Shown here piece after piece: positions 54,205 through 63,643 of a stretch of 64,000 nucleotides of DNA. The notes beneath the pieces are model-generated. The model had not been told where the DNA came from. It did not search any database and saw nothing but the letters and a program-made list of their open reading frames with translations. Location: positions 558,001 through 622,000 of the forward strand of contig NZ_CAKAKL010000001.1 in the NCBI RefSeq assembly GCF_916619195.1, in the 5' to 3' direction. Positions within the stretch are counted from its first letter, which is position 1. Each line of letters begins with the position of its first letter. A program made the translations under genes and the position numbers. This DNA is from Inquilinus sp. Marseille-Q2685 (lineage in GTDB: Bacteria; Pseudomonadota; Alphaproteobacteria; DSM-16000; Inquilinaceae).

Positions 54205-55485
54205 ATGTCGAGACGATCCCTGATCACCGCCACCGCGCTCATCGGCCTCTGCGCCGCCCCCGCCTTCGCGGACGACATCCCGGTCGGCCACATCGCCGAC
54301 CTGACCGGGGCCACCGCCTCGATCGGCGTGCCCTATGCCGACGGCGTCGCCGATACACTGAACTGGGTGAACGAGAACGGCGGGGTCGACGGCGACGACA
54401 TCGCCTTCGAGACCTACGACTACGCCTACAAGGCGCCGCAGGCGGTCTCGGAATACCAGCGCCTAGTGGCGAACGAACAGGTCGTGGCGATCGCAGGCTG
54501 GGGCACCGCCGACACCGAGGCGCTGATCGAGTTCGTCGGCAAGGACCAGATCCCCTACTATTCCGGCTCCTATTCCGGGGCGCTGACCGACCCGACCGGC
54601 AAGGCGCCGAAGGCGACCAAGGCGACGCCCTTCAACTTCTTCTACGGCCCGTCCTACTCCGACGCCTGCCGCGCGCTGGCACAATGGGCGGCGGAAGACT
54701 GGAAGAAGAAGGGCGGCCAGGGCAAGCCGAAATGGGTCCATATGGGCGACAACCACCCCTACCCGAACTCGCCCAAGGTCGCCTGCAGCGAATACGCGCA
54801 GGAGCTGGGCTTCGAGGTGCTGGACCCGATCCAGTACACGATGGCGCCGGGCGACTTCACGCCGCAATGCCTGACGCTGAAGGAGAAGGGCGCCAACTAC
54901 GCCTATGTCGCCAACATCGCCGGCTCCACCACCTCGCTGCTGAACGCCTGCGCCACCGCCGGCACCAAGGTGCAGTTCGTGGCCAATGTCTGGGGCTATG
55001 ACGAGAACGTGATGAAGGCGGCCGGCCAGAACGCCGACGGCGTGGTCGTGGCGGTCCGCACCGGGTCGATCTGGACCGACAAGAATGCCGGCATGGACCG
55101 GGTGCGCGAGATCTCGAAGATCAGCGATTCCAGCGGCGAGGCCTATCGACCCCTGAGCTACATCGCCGGCGTCTGCGCCACCTCCTACATGGTCGAGGCG
55201 ATCAAGGCGGCGAAGGCCAAGGGCGAGGTCACCGGCCTCGCCATCCGCGACGCGATGTACGAGAAGAAGGACTGGGTGCCGGCCGGCCTCGAAGGGGTAT
55301 GCCTGCCCTCGACCTGGACCCCGGCCGACCATCGCGGGCTGATGACCGTGCCGATCTATCAGGGCCATGTGAAGGGCGCGACGCAGGGCAAGGAGGTCAC
55401 GGCGCTGATGGCCGACGGCACCATGTCGCTGGAGAAGGTGGCGGAGATCACCCTGCCTCGCCGTCCGGAATGGCTGGGTTACTGA
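54205..55485 (+). CDS. ABC transporter substrate-binding protein (LivK type)
   Basis: A 426-residue periplasmic binding protein: signal peptide at about 1-22 (AFA-DD) and two Rossmann-like lobes of the Peripla_BP_6 type (VGHIADLTGATASIGVPYADG start). GGAGGAG lies 7 bases before the ATG. The long form and the ligase neighbours suggest an organic (possibly aromatic or fatty) acid ligand rather than leucine; this is inference. Confidence 0.9.
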   Translation: MSRRSLITATALIGLCAAPAFADDIPVGHIADLTGATASIGVPYADGVADTLNWVNENGGVDGDDIAFETYDYAYKAPQAVSEYQRLVANEQVVAIAGWGTADTEALIEFVGKDQIPYYSGSYSGALTDPTGKAPKATKATPFNFFYGPSYSDACRALAQWAAEDWKKKGGQGKPKWVHMGDNHPYPNSPKVACSEYAQELGFEVLDPIQYTMAPGDFTPQCLTLKEKGANYAYVANIAGSTTSLLNACATAGTKVQFVANVWGYDENVMKAAGQNADGVVVAVRTGSIWTDKNAGMDRVREISKISDSSGEAYRPLSYIAGVCATSYMVEAIKAAKAKGEVTGLAIRDAMYEKKDWVPAGLEGVCLPSTWTPADHRGLMTVPIYQGHVKGATQGKEVTALMADGTMSLEKVAEITLPRRPEWLGY

Positions 55486-55495
55486 GCCCGCCGGC

Positions 55496-56293
<798 letters not shown>

Positions 56294-56386
56294 GACGCTT
56301 TGCCTCCCGGCATTGTGCGGCCCTTCGGGCGGCGTCATGCTGGGCGCGAGTCATCGCCCCGGCATCAGTCGGAACAGGGAAATCCC

Positions 56387-57613
56387 ATGGCCGAGCATTA
56401 CGACGATCTCGAGACCCGTCCGGCCGAGGAGCGGGAGGCGGCGCTGCTGGCCGAGCTGCCGGCCCAGATCGCCCATGCCAAGGCCTCCGCCCCCGGCTAT
56501 GCCAAGCGCCTGGCCGGGATCGACCCGGCGGCGGTGACCAGCCGGGCCGAGCTGGCGGAGCTGCCGCTGACCCGGAAGTCCGAGCTGCCGACGATCCAGG
56601 CGGTCGACCTGCCCTTCGGCGGCCTGACCACGATCGCGCCGGGTCAGTTCCGTCGGATCTTCGCCTCCCCCGGCCCGATCTACGAGGGCGAGGCGCACGG
56701 CCTCGACATGTGGCGCACCGCCCGCGCCCTGTTCGCCAGCGGCTTCCGCGAAGGCGACATCATCCAGAACTGCTTCTCCTACCACTTCACCCCGGCAGGG
56801 GCGATGTTCGAGACCGGGGCCGAGGCGCTGGGCTGCGCCGTGATCCCGGCCGGCACGGGCAACACCGAGCTGCAGGCCAGGGCCATGGCCGACCTGAAGC
56901 CGCGCGGCTATGTCGGCACGCCCGACTTCCTGAAGCTGATCCTGGAGAAGGCCGACCAGCTCGGCCACGACACCGGCTCGGTGACGCTGGCCCACGTCTC
57001 CGGCGGGCCGCTGCTGCCGCCGCTGCGCGAATTCTATTCGGCCCGCGGCATCGACCTGTTCCAGAGCTACGGCACCGCCGATCTCGGCCTGATCGCCTAT
57101 GAGACCGAGGCGCATGAGGGGCTGGTGCTGGCCGAGGGCATCCTGGTCGAGATCGTCCGCCCCGGCACCGGCGACCCGGTGCCGGAGGGCGAGGTCGGCG
57201 AGGTGGTGGTCACCAGCTTCGATCGCTGCACGCCCTGGATCCGCTTCGCCACCGGCGACCTCTCGGCCATCCTGCCGGGCAAGAGCCCCTGCGGCCGCAC
57301 CGCGCCGCGGCTGCGCGGCTGGCTCGGCCGGGCCGACCAGAGCACCAAGGTGCGTGGCCTGTTCGTCCATCCCGGCCAGATCGCCGAGGTGCTGAAGCGC
57401 CACGGGCTGGAGCGCGGCCGGCTGTTGGTGTCGAGCCGCCAGGGCATCGACGACGTGTCGCTGCAGGTAGAGAGCGCCGACGCTTCGGTGGCCGATGCCG
57501 TCGCCGAGACCGTGCTCGACGTCACCAAGCTGCGCGCCGCGGTGGCGGCGGTGCCGCCGGGCAGCCTGCCGAACGACGGCAAGGTGATCGACGACAGCCG
57601 TAAGTTCGAGTGA
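56387..57613 (+). CDS. Phenylacetate-CoA ligase-like AMP-binding protein
   Basis: A 408-residue PaaK-type adenylate-forming ligase: ASAPGYAKRLAGIDPAAVTSRAELAELPLTRKSEL is the typical PaaK N-terminus, SYGTADLGLIAYE is the core A5-type motif and RFATGDLSAIL the A7-type. The P-loop (IFASPGPIYEG) lacks the usual run of Ser/Thr/Gly. It closes the liv-type operon, 93 bases after livF. With the first ligase it suggests CoA activation of aromatic or other organic acids. Confidence 0.85.
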   Translation: MAEHYDDLETRPAEEREAALLAELPAQIAHAKASAPGYAKRLAGIDPAAVTSRAELAELPLTRKSELPTIQAVDLPFGGLTTIAPGQFRRIFASPGPIYEGEAHGLDMWRTARALFASGFREGDIIQNCFSYHFTPAGAMFETGAEALGCAVIPAGTGNTELQARAMADLKPRGYVGTPDFLKLILEKADQLGHDTGSVTLAHVSGGPLLPPLREFYSARGIDLFQSYGTADLGLIAYETEAHEGLVLAEGILVEIVRPGTGDPVPEGEVGEVVVTSFDRCTPWIRFATGDLSAILPGKSPCGRTAPRLRGWLGRADQSTKVRGLFVHPGQIAEVLKRHGLERGRLLVSSRQGIDDVSLQVESADASVADAVAETVLDVTKLRAAVAAVPPGSLPNDGKVIDDSRKFE

Positions 57614-57626
57614 GCGGCGTTGCGGC

Positions 57627-58553
57627 TCAGCCGCGGCGACGCGCCGTCCTGGACGGGGATTCGCCGTAAAGCGCGGCGTAGTAGGCCGAGAACCGGCCGA
57701 GGTGCCAGAAGCCCCATTTCATGGCGATGTCGGAGACCGGGCTATCCGAGCTCTCGGCCGCCAGCAGGTCCCGCCGCGCGCCGTCCAGCCGCTTCAACCG
57801 CAGCCACACGCCCGGGCCGATCCCCACCGTCTCCTTGAAGGCGGAGCGCAGCGCTTCGCTCGGGACGCCCAGCCGGCGGGCGAGCTGGGTCACGCCGATC
57901 GGCTCGTCCGGCTGGTCTTCGACGATCTCCCGCGCCCGGCGATAGAGCCTGTGGTCGCCGGACCGCAGCGGCCGCGTTCCCTGCGTCCGGTGCAGAATCT
58001 GCGCGTAGAGGAAGCCGAGCTTGTCGGCGATCAGCTCCGGCAGCAGCCGGGCTAGCTCGTCCCCCGGCAGGGACATGGCGCCGGAGAACAGCACCATCAG
58101 CCCGACGAACCACTGCGCCGCCGCCTCCATGGCCGGGAAGGTCGGCGTCGCCATCACCGGCTCGCGCGGGGCCGGCAGCTCGCCGAACCCTCCCGGCTCG
58201 ATCGACATCAGCAGCATGTCGCTGTCCGGTGCCAGGCTGACATGGATCTCCTCGCCGCCCCGCAGCACCAGCAGCTCCTGATCGCCGATCGGCAGCGCAT
58301 TGGTCCGATAGCGGTTCCTGTCCTGCAGAGCGCGCACGAACACGACCTGCCCGTCCGGGGCGGCGGTCGCCTCTTCCACCGCGACGCTGACCCGCTCGCG
58401 CCAGAGGCACACGCCATCGAGCCGCAGCATCTCGACCGCGCCGCGATAGGGGCCGGGATTCAGCTGGGCATAGCGCTGTTGCCAGCCCAGCAGCGCGCCT
58501 TCCTGCGCGCAGGCGTCGGTGTAATCGCGACGCGTGTAGACGACCTCGGGCAT
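57627..58553 (-). CDS. AraC family transcriptional regulator
   Basis: A 308-residue regulator. The N-terminal about 190 residues form a ligand-sensing domain; the C-terminal about 100 hold two helix-turn-helix motifs (VTQLARRLGVPSEALRSAFKE and DIAMKWGFWHLGRFSAYYAALYGESPS). The start at 58553 (MPEVVYTRRDY) is preferred over 58592. It is divergent from aauB, so it is the likely activator of the amine dehydrogenase cluster, perhaps sensing an aromatic amine (inference). Confidence 0.9.
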   Translation of the reverse strand: MPEVVYTRRDYTDACAQEGALLGWQQRYAQLNPGPYRGAVEMLRLDGVCLWRERVSVAVEEATAAPDGQVVFVRALQDRNRYRTNALPIGDQELLVLRGGEEIHVSLAPDSDMLLMSIEPGGFGELPAPREPVMATPTFPAMEAAAQWFVGLMVLFSGAMSLPGDELARLLPELIADKLGFLYAQILHRTQGTRPLRSGDHRLYRRAREIVEDQPDEPIGVTQLARRLGVPSEALRSAFKETVGIGPGVWLRLKRLDGARRDLLAAESSDSPVSDIAMKWGFWHLGRFSAYYAALYGESPSRTARRRG

Positions 58554-58594
58554 CGGGGCCGCTCGTCCAGCCAATCGGCATGATCGGAACACGA

Positions 58595-58640
58595 GCCCAG
58601 AATCTGGTCAATGCGGATGACAGCCCAATTCTTGGGCAAT
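58595..58640. promoter_or_regulatory. Direct repeats, likely AraC-type operator
   Basis: GCCCAGAATCTGGTCAAT (58595-58612) and GCCCAATTCTTGGGCAAT (58623-58640) share GCCCA-N5-TGG-N-CAAT, 12 of 18 bases, in the same orientation 28 bases apart. The second also contains the palindrome GCCCAA-TTC-TTGGGC. They lie between the divergent regulator and aauB. Confidence 0.5.
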
Positions 58641-58719
58641 CTCGCCCGGGAAACTGGATAGCGGCGGCCGAAAACCCGTCGCTATCGTTGCCGCGACCGA
58701 CCGAGGGGGAGATCACGCC

Positions 58720-59853
58720 GTGGCCACTCCGATCCGACTTGTCCTCGTCGCCGCTTCGGCGCTCCTGGCGCCCGCCGCCGTCGCGGCGGAGTTCACGCCG
58801 GAGGTCGTGACCGCCAAGGCGGCGATCGACCCGGGGCCGAACGTCTTCGTCTACCAGCAGGAATGGAAGGGCGCGGGCAGCATCGCCGTCTTCGGCCAGG
58901 GCGACCTCGCCTTCAAGGGGCTGATGACCTCCGGCTCGATGGGCCAGATGCTGGTCGCGCCGGATGGCAAGACGGTCTACGGCCAGTCCAGCTACCTGAA
59001 GCGCATCACCCACGGGCCCAACGAGCAGGTCGTGGAGATCTACGACGTGCCCAAGTTGTCCCTGACCAAGGAGATCGCGCTGCCGGCAAAGGCCGCCATG
59101 GCGCTGGGCTACGCCCCGCTGCTGCAGCGGACGGCGACCGGCCGGTTCCTGCTGGTGCAGAACGCCACCCCGGCGACCTCGGTCACCGTCGTCGACCTGA
59201 CCGCCGGCAGCGTCACCGAGGAGATCCCGACGCCTGGCTGCTACGGCATCTATCCCTCGGCCCAGGGCGACCGCTTCGCCACCGCCTGCGGCGACGGCAC
59301 CTTCCAGGACATCGCCATCGGCCCCGACGGCAAGGCTGGCGAGAAGGCCAAGAGCGCGGCGCTGTTCGACGCCGACGCCGACCCGGTCTTCATCGCCCCC
59401 GCCGCCTATGATGGCGGCCGGGTGTTCGTGACCTATGGCGGCAAGGCGCTGCTGCTGAAGGACGATGGCGGCCCGATGAAGGCGGCCGGGAGCTTCGACC
59501 TGACCGCCGGGGTGACGGGCGGCTGGGCGCCGGGCGGCTACGGCATCGCCGCGGCTGCCGGGAACATCCTGTTCGTCACCATGCATCCGGACGCCAAGGA
59601 CGGCAGCCACAAGGCCGCCGCCCACGAGATCTGGGCCTATGACCTGAAGGCCGGGAAGCTGCTGTCGCGGTCGCCGGTCGAGCATGTCGTCTCCATCGCC
59701 GCCAGCGGCGGCGACGTGCCGGTCCTGTTCGGCACCACCGAGACCGGGTCGCTGCTGCGCTTCACCACCGACCCGGCCGCGGGATATGCCCTGAAGGCCG
59801 CCGGCGAGGCCAAGGTCACCGGCTTCCCGATGTCGCTGGCGGTGGCGGAGTGA
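58720..59853 (+). CDS. aauB: Aralkylamine dehydrogenase heavy (beta-propeller) subunit
   Basis: A 377-residue periplasmic protein homologous to MauB/AauB, the seven-bladed propeller subunit of TTQ amine dehydrogenases. Signal peptide at about 1-22 (VAA-EF). The repeated blade pattern with conserved segments such as QGDLAFKGLMTSGSMGQML and TPGCYGIYPS supports the family. GTG start with GGGGGAG 8-9 bases upstream. It overlaps aauE by 4 bases. Assignment to AADH rather than methylamine dehydrogenase rests mainly on the light subunit. Confidence 0.9.
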   Translation: MATPIRLVLVAASALLAPAAVAAEFTPEVVTAKAAIDPGPNVFVYQQEWKGAGSIAVFGQGDLAFKGLMTSGSMGQMLVAPDGKTVYGQSSYLKRITHGPNEQVVEIYDVPKLSLTKEIALPAKAAMALGYAPLLQRTATGRFLLVQNATPATSVTVVDLTAGSVTEEIPTPGCYGIYPSAQGDRFATACGDGTFQDIAIGPDGKAGEKAKSAALFDADADPVFIAPAAYDGGRVFVTYGGKALLLKDDGGPMKAAGSFDLTAGVTGGWAPGGYGIAAAAGNILFVTMHPDAKDGSHKAAAHEIWAYDLKAGKLLSRSPVEHVVSIAASGGDVPVLFGTTETGSLLRFTTDPAAGYALKAAGEAKVTGFPMSLAVAE

Positions 59854-60377
59854 TGGACGCCGCCCTTCTCGCCCCGGCGACGGCGATCGCCTTCATCGCC
59901 CTGCTCTTCGCCCGGGCCGCGATCCACAAGGTCTTCGACTTCACCGCCTTCACCGGCTTCGTCGCCGATTACCGGCTGGTGCCGGAGGCGATGGCGCGGC
60001 CGCTGGCGGCGGTGGTCGCCGCGGCCGAGGTCGCCGTCGTCCTGGCGCTGATCGTGCCCGGCGGTCAGGCCGCGGGCGCCGGGCTGGCCGCCGCGCTGCT
60101 GCTGGCCTATGCCGCCGGCATGGCGGTGAACCTGCGGCGCGGCCGCGACCGGATCGAATGCGGCTGCGGCGGCACGCCCCAGCCGCTGGGCTGGCCGCTG
60201 GCCGGCCGCAACCTGGTGCTGGCCGCGATCGCCGGGGCCGCGGCGGCTGTGCCGCTCTCCGTCCCCGGCCTGGCCGGGACGCTGGTCGTCACCCTCGGCG
60301 GGCTGACCGTGTTCGCCGCCTATCTGCTGGCAGAGCAGATCCTGGCCAACGCCGCCCTCATCGGCGCCCGGCGCTGA
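59850..60377 (+). CDS. aauE: MauE/AauE family membrane protein
   Basis: A 175-residue inner-membrane protein with four to five helices, similar to MauE (DoxX-like fold): FARAAIHKVFDFTAFTGFVADYRLVPE near the N-terminus and RDRIECGCGGTPQPLGW in a loop. MauE and MauD are needed for export, folding and disulfide formation of the light subunit. The CGCGG cysteines are conserved in the family. ATGA overlap with aauB. Confidence 0.88.
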   Translation: MMDAALLAPATAIAFIALLFARAAIHKVFDFTAFTGFVADYRLVPEAMARPLAAVVAAAEVAVVLALIVPGGQAAGAGLAAALLLAYAAGMAVNLRRGRDRIECGCGGTPQPLGWPLAGRNLVLAAIAGAAAAVPLSVPGLAGTLVVTLGGLTVFAAYLLAEQILANAALIGARR

Positions 60378-60399
60378 CGTTCAAGGAAGGGGCCATTCC

Positions 60400-60999
60400 A
60401 TGACATTGATGATCTTCGCGCTGGCCCTGCTCTGGGTCGTCATGCTGGGCCTGGTCGTCGCCCTGTTCGCCCTGTCGCGGCAGATCGGCGTGCTGTATGA
60501 GCGCGTCAGCCCGCTCGGCGCCCTGGTCAACGATTCCGGGCCGAAGATCGGCGACCTGTCGCCGCGCTTCGCGCTGGAGAGCCTCAACGGCGGCACGGTG
60601 GCGATCGGGCCGCGGCCCGGCCGCTCGACCCTGGTCTTCTTCCTGTCGCCGACCTGCCCGATCTGCAAGAAGCTGCTGCCGGTTCTGCGCTCGGTGCGGG
60701 CGGCGGAGCGGCCGTGGCTGGACGTGGTGCTGGCCAGCGACGGCGAGGAGGAGAAGCAGCGCCGCTTCGTCCAGACCGCCGGGCTGGCCGAGTTCGACTA
60801 CGTCAACTCGACCGAGCTCGGCCTCGCCTACCGGGTCTCGCGCCTGCCCTTCGCCGTGCTGCTGGGCGAGGACGGCACCGTCCTGTCCAAGGGGCTGGTG
60901 AACAACCGCGAGCAGCTCGAGAGCCTGTTCAACGCCAAGGAGATGGGCGTGACCTCGATCCAGGATTTTCTGGACGGCCGCGCCCCGGCCCATGGCTGA
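60400..60999 (+). CDS. aauD: MauD/AauD thioredoxin-like disulfide protein
   Basis: A 199-residue protein with an N-terminal membrane anchor (about 4-26) and a periplasmic thioredoxin-fold domain. The redox motif is C86-P-I-C89 in SPTCPICKKLLP. It is needed to form the many disulfides of the light subunit. AAGGAAGGGG precedes the ATG; 22 bases after aauE and 21 before aauA. Confidence 0.92.
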   Translation: MTLMIFALALLWVVMLGLVVALFALSRQIGVLYERVSPLGALVNDSGPKIGDLSPRFALESLNGGTVAIGPRPGRSTLVFFLSPTCPICKKLLPVLRSVRAAERPWLDVVLASDGEEEKQRRFVQTAGLAEFDYVNSTELGLAYRVSRLPFAVLLGEDGTVLSKGLVNNREQLESLFNAKEMGVTSIQDFLDGRAPAHG

Positions 61000-61020
61000 C
61001 CGCCGGACAAGGAGCCTTCC

Positions 61021-61557
61021 ATGATCGCGCTCTTCGACACGCTCACCGGCTTCATCGACCGGATCGCCGAGCGGGGCAGCCGCCGGCTGGCGCTGGGCAG
61101 CAGCCGCCGCTCCTTCCTGGCCAGGTCCGGCACGGCGCTGGTCGGCGGCATGCTGCTGCCGGCCCTGCCCTTCGACCGCACCTTCGGCCAGGCCCTCGCC
61201 GCCGTCGGGGCGGTCGACGATCCGACGGCCTGCGAGTACTGGCGCTACTGCGCGCTGGACGGCAATCTGTGCAGCAGCTGCGGCGGCTCGGTGAGCCAAT
61301 GCCCGCCGGGGGCCGAGATCTCCAAGGTCACCTGGGTCGGCACCTGCCGCAACCCGGCGGACGGCAAGGACTACTTGGTGTCGTACAACGACTGCTGCGG
61401 CCGGGCGATCTGCGACAACGCCCCGTTCTGCAACAGCAATGAGCGCGAACGGCCGGGCTATCGCATGGGGCTGCACAACGACATCAACTGGTGCATGGCC
61501 AACACCTCGCAGGGCTATCACTGCACCGTCGCCGCGCTGGTGGGCATCGCGGAATGA
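61021..61557 (+). CDS. aauA: Aralkylamine dehydrogenase light subunit (TTQ)
   Basis: A 178-residue catalytic subunit. A twin-arginine signal (SSRRSFLA, 28-35) precedes the mature part. The TTQ tryptophans are W105 (VTWVGTC) and W157 (INWCMAN); the catalytic base equivalent is D124 (SYNDCCG), and D80 (CALDGNLC) matches the other conserved Asp. Twelve cysteines can form six disulfides. RERPGY and LHNDINWCMAN resemble aromatic amine dehydrogenase more than methylamine dehydrogenase as I recall them. One extra residue lies between the two tryptophans. It should oxidise tyramine, tryptamine or phenylethylamine to aldehydes. Confidence 0.93.
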   Translation: MIALFDTLTGFIDRIAERGSRRLALGSSRRSFLARSGTALVGGMLLPALPFDRTFGQALAAVGAVDDPTACEYWRYCALDGNLCSSCGGSVSQCPPGAEISKVTWVGTCRNPADGKDYLVSYNDCCGRAICDNAPFCNSNERERPGYRMGLHNDINWCMANTSQGYHCTVAALVGIAE

Positions 61558-61985
61558 GGCTCGGCTCGATCCTGCTGCTGGCGGCGGTCGCGGCCGCGCC
61601 GGCGGCAAGCGCGCAGGACGGCAAGGCGCTGTTCGATTCCGTCTGCGCCGCCTGCCACCAGGCCGGCGGCGTCGGCAATCCGGGCATCGCCCCGCCGCTC
61701 AACGACGCCGCCTTCTGGCAGCGCCTGGGTGACCGGGCCCCCGGCTACGTCGCTGGGGTCATGACCTCGGGCCTGTCCGGCACGATCATGTCGGGCGGCC
61801 ATGTCTATGCCGGCCTCGTCATGCCGCCCCAGGCAATGAGCGACGAGGAGCTGGCGGCCATCGGCACCTACCTGCTCGGCACGCTCGCCCGGACCGGCCA
61901 GGCGATCGACCCCGGCCTGATCGCGAAGACCCGCGAGGCGCCGCCGTCCCATTCGGCGCTGCAGAAGCTGCGCAAGGGATCATGA
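61554..61985 (+). CDS. Periplasmic c-type cytochrome, first of two
   Basis: A 143-residue protein with a signal peptide (about 1-20) and one heme site, C31-A-A-C34-H35. Possible axial Met residues are in TIMSGGHVYAGLVMPP. ATGA overlap with aauA. The known aau cluster of Alcaligenes has a small cytochrome c gene at this position, so it probably takes electrons from the amine dehydrogenase. Confidence 0.9.
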   Translation: MRLGSILLLAAVAAAPAASAQDGKALFDSVCAACHQAGGVGNPGIAPPLNDAAFWQRLGDRAPGYVAGVMTSGLSGTIMSGGHVYAGLVMPPQAMSDEELAAIGTYLLGTLARTGQAIDPGLIAKTREAPPSHSALQKLRKGS

Positions 61986-62437
61986 CGGCCCTGCGGCCGA
62001 TCCTGATGCTTCTCGCCGTGCTGCTGCCGGCCACCTCCGCCCGGGCACAGGATGCTCGTCCGGCCCATATCGACTACATGCTGAAATGCTCGGGCTGCCA
62101 CGGCGCCGACGGCTCCGGCAGCCCGGACCGCGGCATCCCCGATTTCCGCGGTTATGTCGACGGCTTCGGGCGGACCGAGGCAGGCCGCACCTACGTCATG
62201 CATGTCCCGGGCGTGGTCAATTCCAGCCTGTCGGACGCCCGGATCGCTGCCGTCATGAACTATGTCGTGGCCAGCTTCGGCGCGCCCGCGACCCGGTCCA
62301 GCGTCCGGCCTTTCACGGCCGAGGAGGTCGGCCGGCTGCGCGCCGTCCCGGTGCCGGACGTCGTCGCCTATCGCCGCGAGGTGGCGGCCGATCTGACCAG
62401 GGCCGGGATCCCCGTCGCCGGCTACCCCTGGCCCTGA
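61982..62437 (+). CDS. Periplasmic c-type cytochrome, second of two
   Basis: A 151-residue exported protein (signal about 1-23) with one heme site C36-S-G-C39-H40 and GCHGADGSGSPDRGIPDF after it; the possible sixth ligand is the Met in YVMHVPG. ATGA overlap with the first cytochrome gene. The pair may relay electrons toward a terminal oxidase in place of the azurin or amicyanin used elsewhere (inference). Confidence 0.9.
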   Translation: MTALRPILMLLAVLLPATSARAQDARPAHIDYMLKCSGCHGADGSGSPDRGIPDFRGYVDGFGRTEAGRTYVMHVPGVVNSSLSDARIAAVMNYVVASFGAPATRSSVRPFTAEEVGRLRAVPVPDVVAYRREVAADLTRAGIPVAGYPWP

Positions 62438-62545
62438 CGGCTTGCCGTCTCCCGCGCCGCCGCGCTAGCCTTCCATCACCATCAGCACTGGACCGCGGTC
62501 GACTCCGGTCGGCAACCGGCAGGCACAGCCACCGGGAGACGCGCC

Positions 62546-63643
62546 ATGGCCGAACCAGGCGTCCACTACGCATCCTATCTCCAGCTCGACCAGCTGCTCG
62601 CCCTGCAGGACCGCGAAAGCGAGAAGGCCGGGCGGCCGGCGCATGACGAGATGCTGTTCATCGTCATCCACCAGGCCTATGAGCTGTGGTTCAAGCAGAT
62701 CCTGTTCGAGCTCGACGCCGTACAGGCGGTGTTCGCGGCCGACCGGGTCGACGACCGCGCCATCGCCCGCGCCACCCGCGCCCTGCACCGCATCCATGAG
62801 ATCCTGAAGCTCGGCGTGCACCAGCTCGACGTGCTCGAGACCATGACGCCGCTCGACTTCCTCGATTTCCGCGACCTGCTGCGCCCGGCCTCGGGCTTCC
62901 AGAGCGCGCAGTTCCGGCTGATCGAGATCCGCCTCGGCCTGCGCGCGGCCGACCGGCTGGCCTATGAGGGTCGGTCCTTCGAGGCGCGGCTGGACCCCTC
63001 GGGGCGCGAGAAGATCGAGGCGACGGCCGGCCGGCCCAGCCTGTTCGAGCAGCTCGACGCCGGGCTGGCCCGCCCGCCCTTCATCGAGCTCGGGGGCTCC
63101 CGCTTCCGCGAGGCCTATCGCCAGGCCGTGGTGGCGATGCTGGAGGGCGATATCGGCCATCTGACCGCCCATCCGACGCTGGACGAGGCGGCGGGGGAGA
63201 AGGAGGTCGCGGCGCTGCGCCAGGCGCTGTCCCGCTTCGCCGCGCTGTTCGACGAGACCCGCCATGCCGAGGAGGCGGCGCAGGGGTCCTGGCGGATGTC
63301 CTGGCGAGCCTTGCAGGCAGCGCTGTTCATCACCCTCTACCGCGACGAGCCGGCGCTGCAGGTGCCGTTCGGCCTCTTGAGCCTGCTGATGGACATCGAC
63401 GAGACCATGACGCTGTGGCGCTACCGCCACGCCCTGATGGTCCAGCGCATGATCGGGCTGAAGACCGGCACCGGCGGCTCCTCCGGCCACGACTACCTGG
63501 CCCGCACCGCCGAGCGACACCGGGTGTTCGGCGACCTGTTCACCCTCTCCACCTATCTGACCCCGCGGTCGGCCCTGCCGCCGCTGCCGGAGGAGATCAC
63601 CCGCCGCACCGGCCTGTCCTATGGCGAGGAGGCCGGCAAGTGA
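62546..63643 (+). CDS. kynA: Tryptophan 2,3-dioxygenase (long, animal-like form)
   Basis: A 365-residue heme enzyme that opens the indole ring of L-tryptophan to N-formylkynurenine. Distal His H42 (FIVIHQAYELWFKQ), substrate Arg R109 (FRDLLRPASGFQS), proximal heme His H295 (WRYRH) and GTGGSSG (308-314) are present. Compared with the usual bacterial form of about 280 residues it is longer and has HQAYELWFKQILFELD and LSTYLTPR, as in the animal enzyme. GGGAG precedes the ATG. It lies 108 bases after the cytochromes and overlaps the next gene by 4 bases. Confidence 0.93.
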   Translation: MAEPGVHYASYLQLDQLLALQDRESEKAGRPAHDEMLFIVIHQAYELWFKQILFELDAVQAVFAADRVDDRAIARATRALHRIHEILKLGVHQLDVLETMTPLDFLDFRDLLRPASGFQSAQFRLIEIRLGLRAADRLAYEGRSFEARLDPSGREKIEATAGRPSLFEQLDAGLARPPFIELGGSRFREAYRQAVVAMLEGDIGHLTAHPTLDEAAGEKEVAALRQALSRFAALFDETRHAEEAAQGSWRMSWRALQAALFITLYRDEPALQVPFGLLSLLMDIDETMTLWRYRHALMVQRMIGLKTGTGGSSGHDYLARTAERHRVFGDLFTLSTYLTPRSALPPLPEEITRRTGLSYGEEAGK

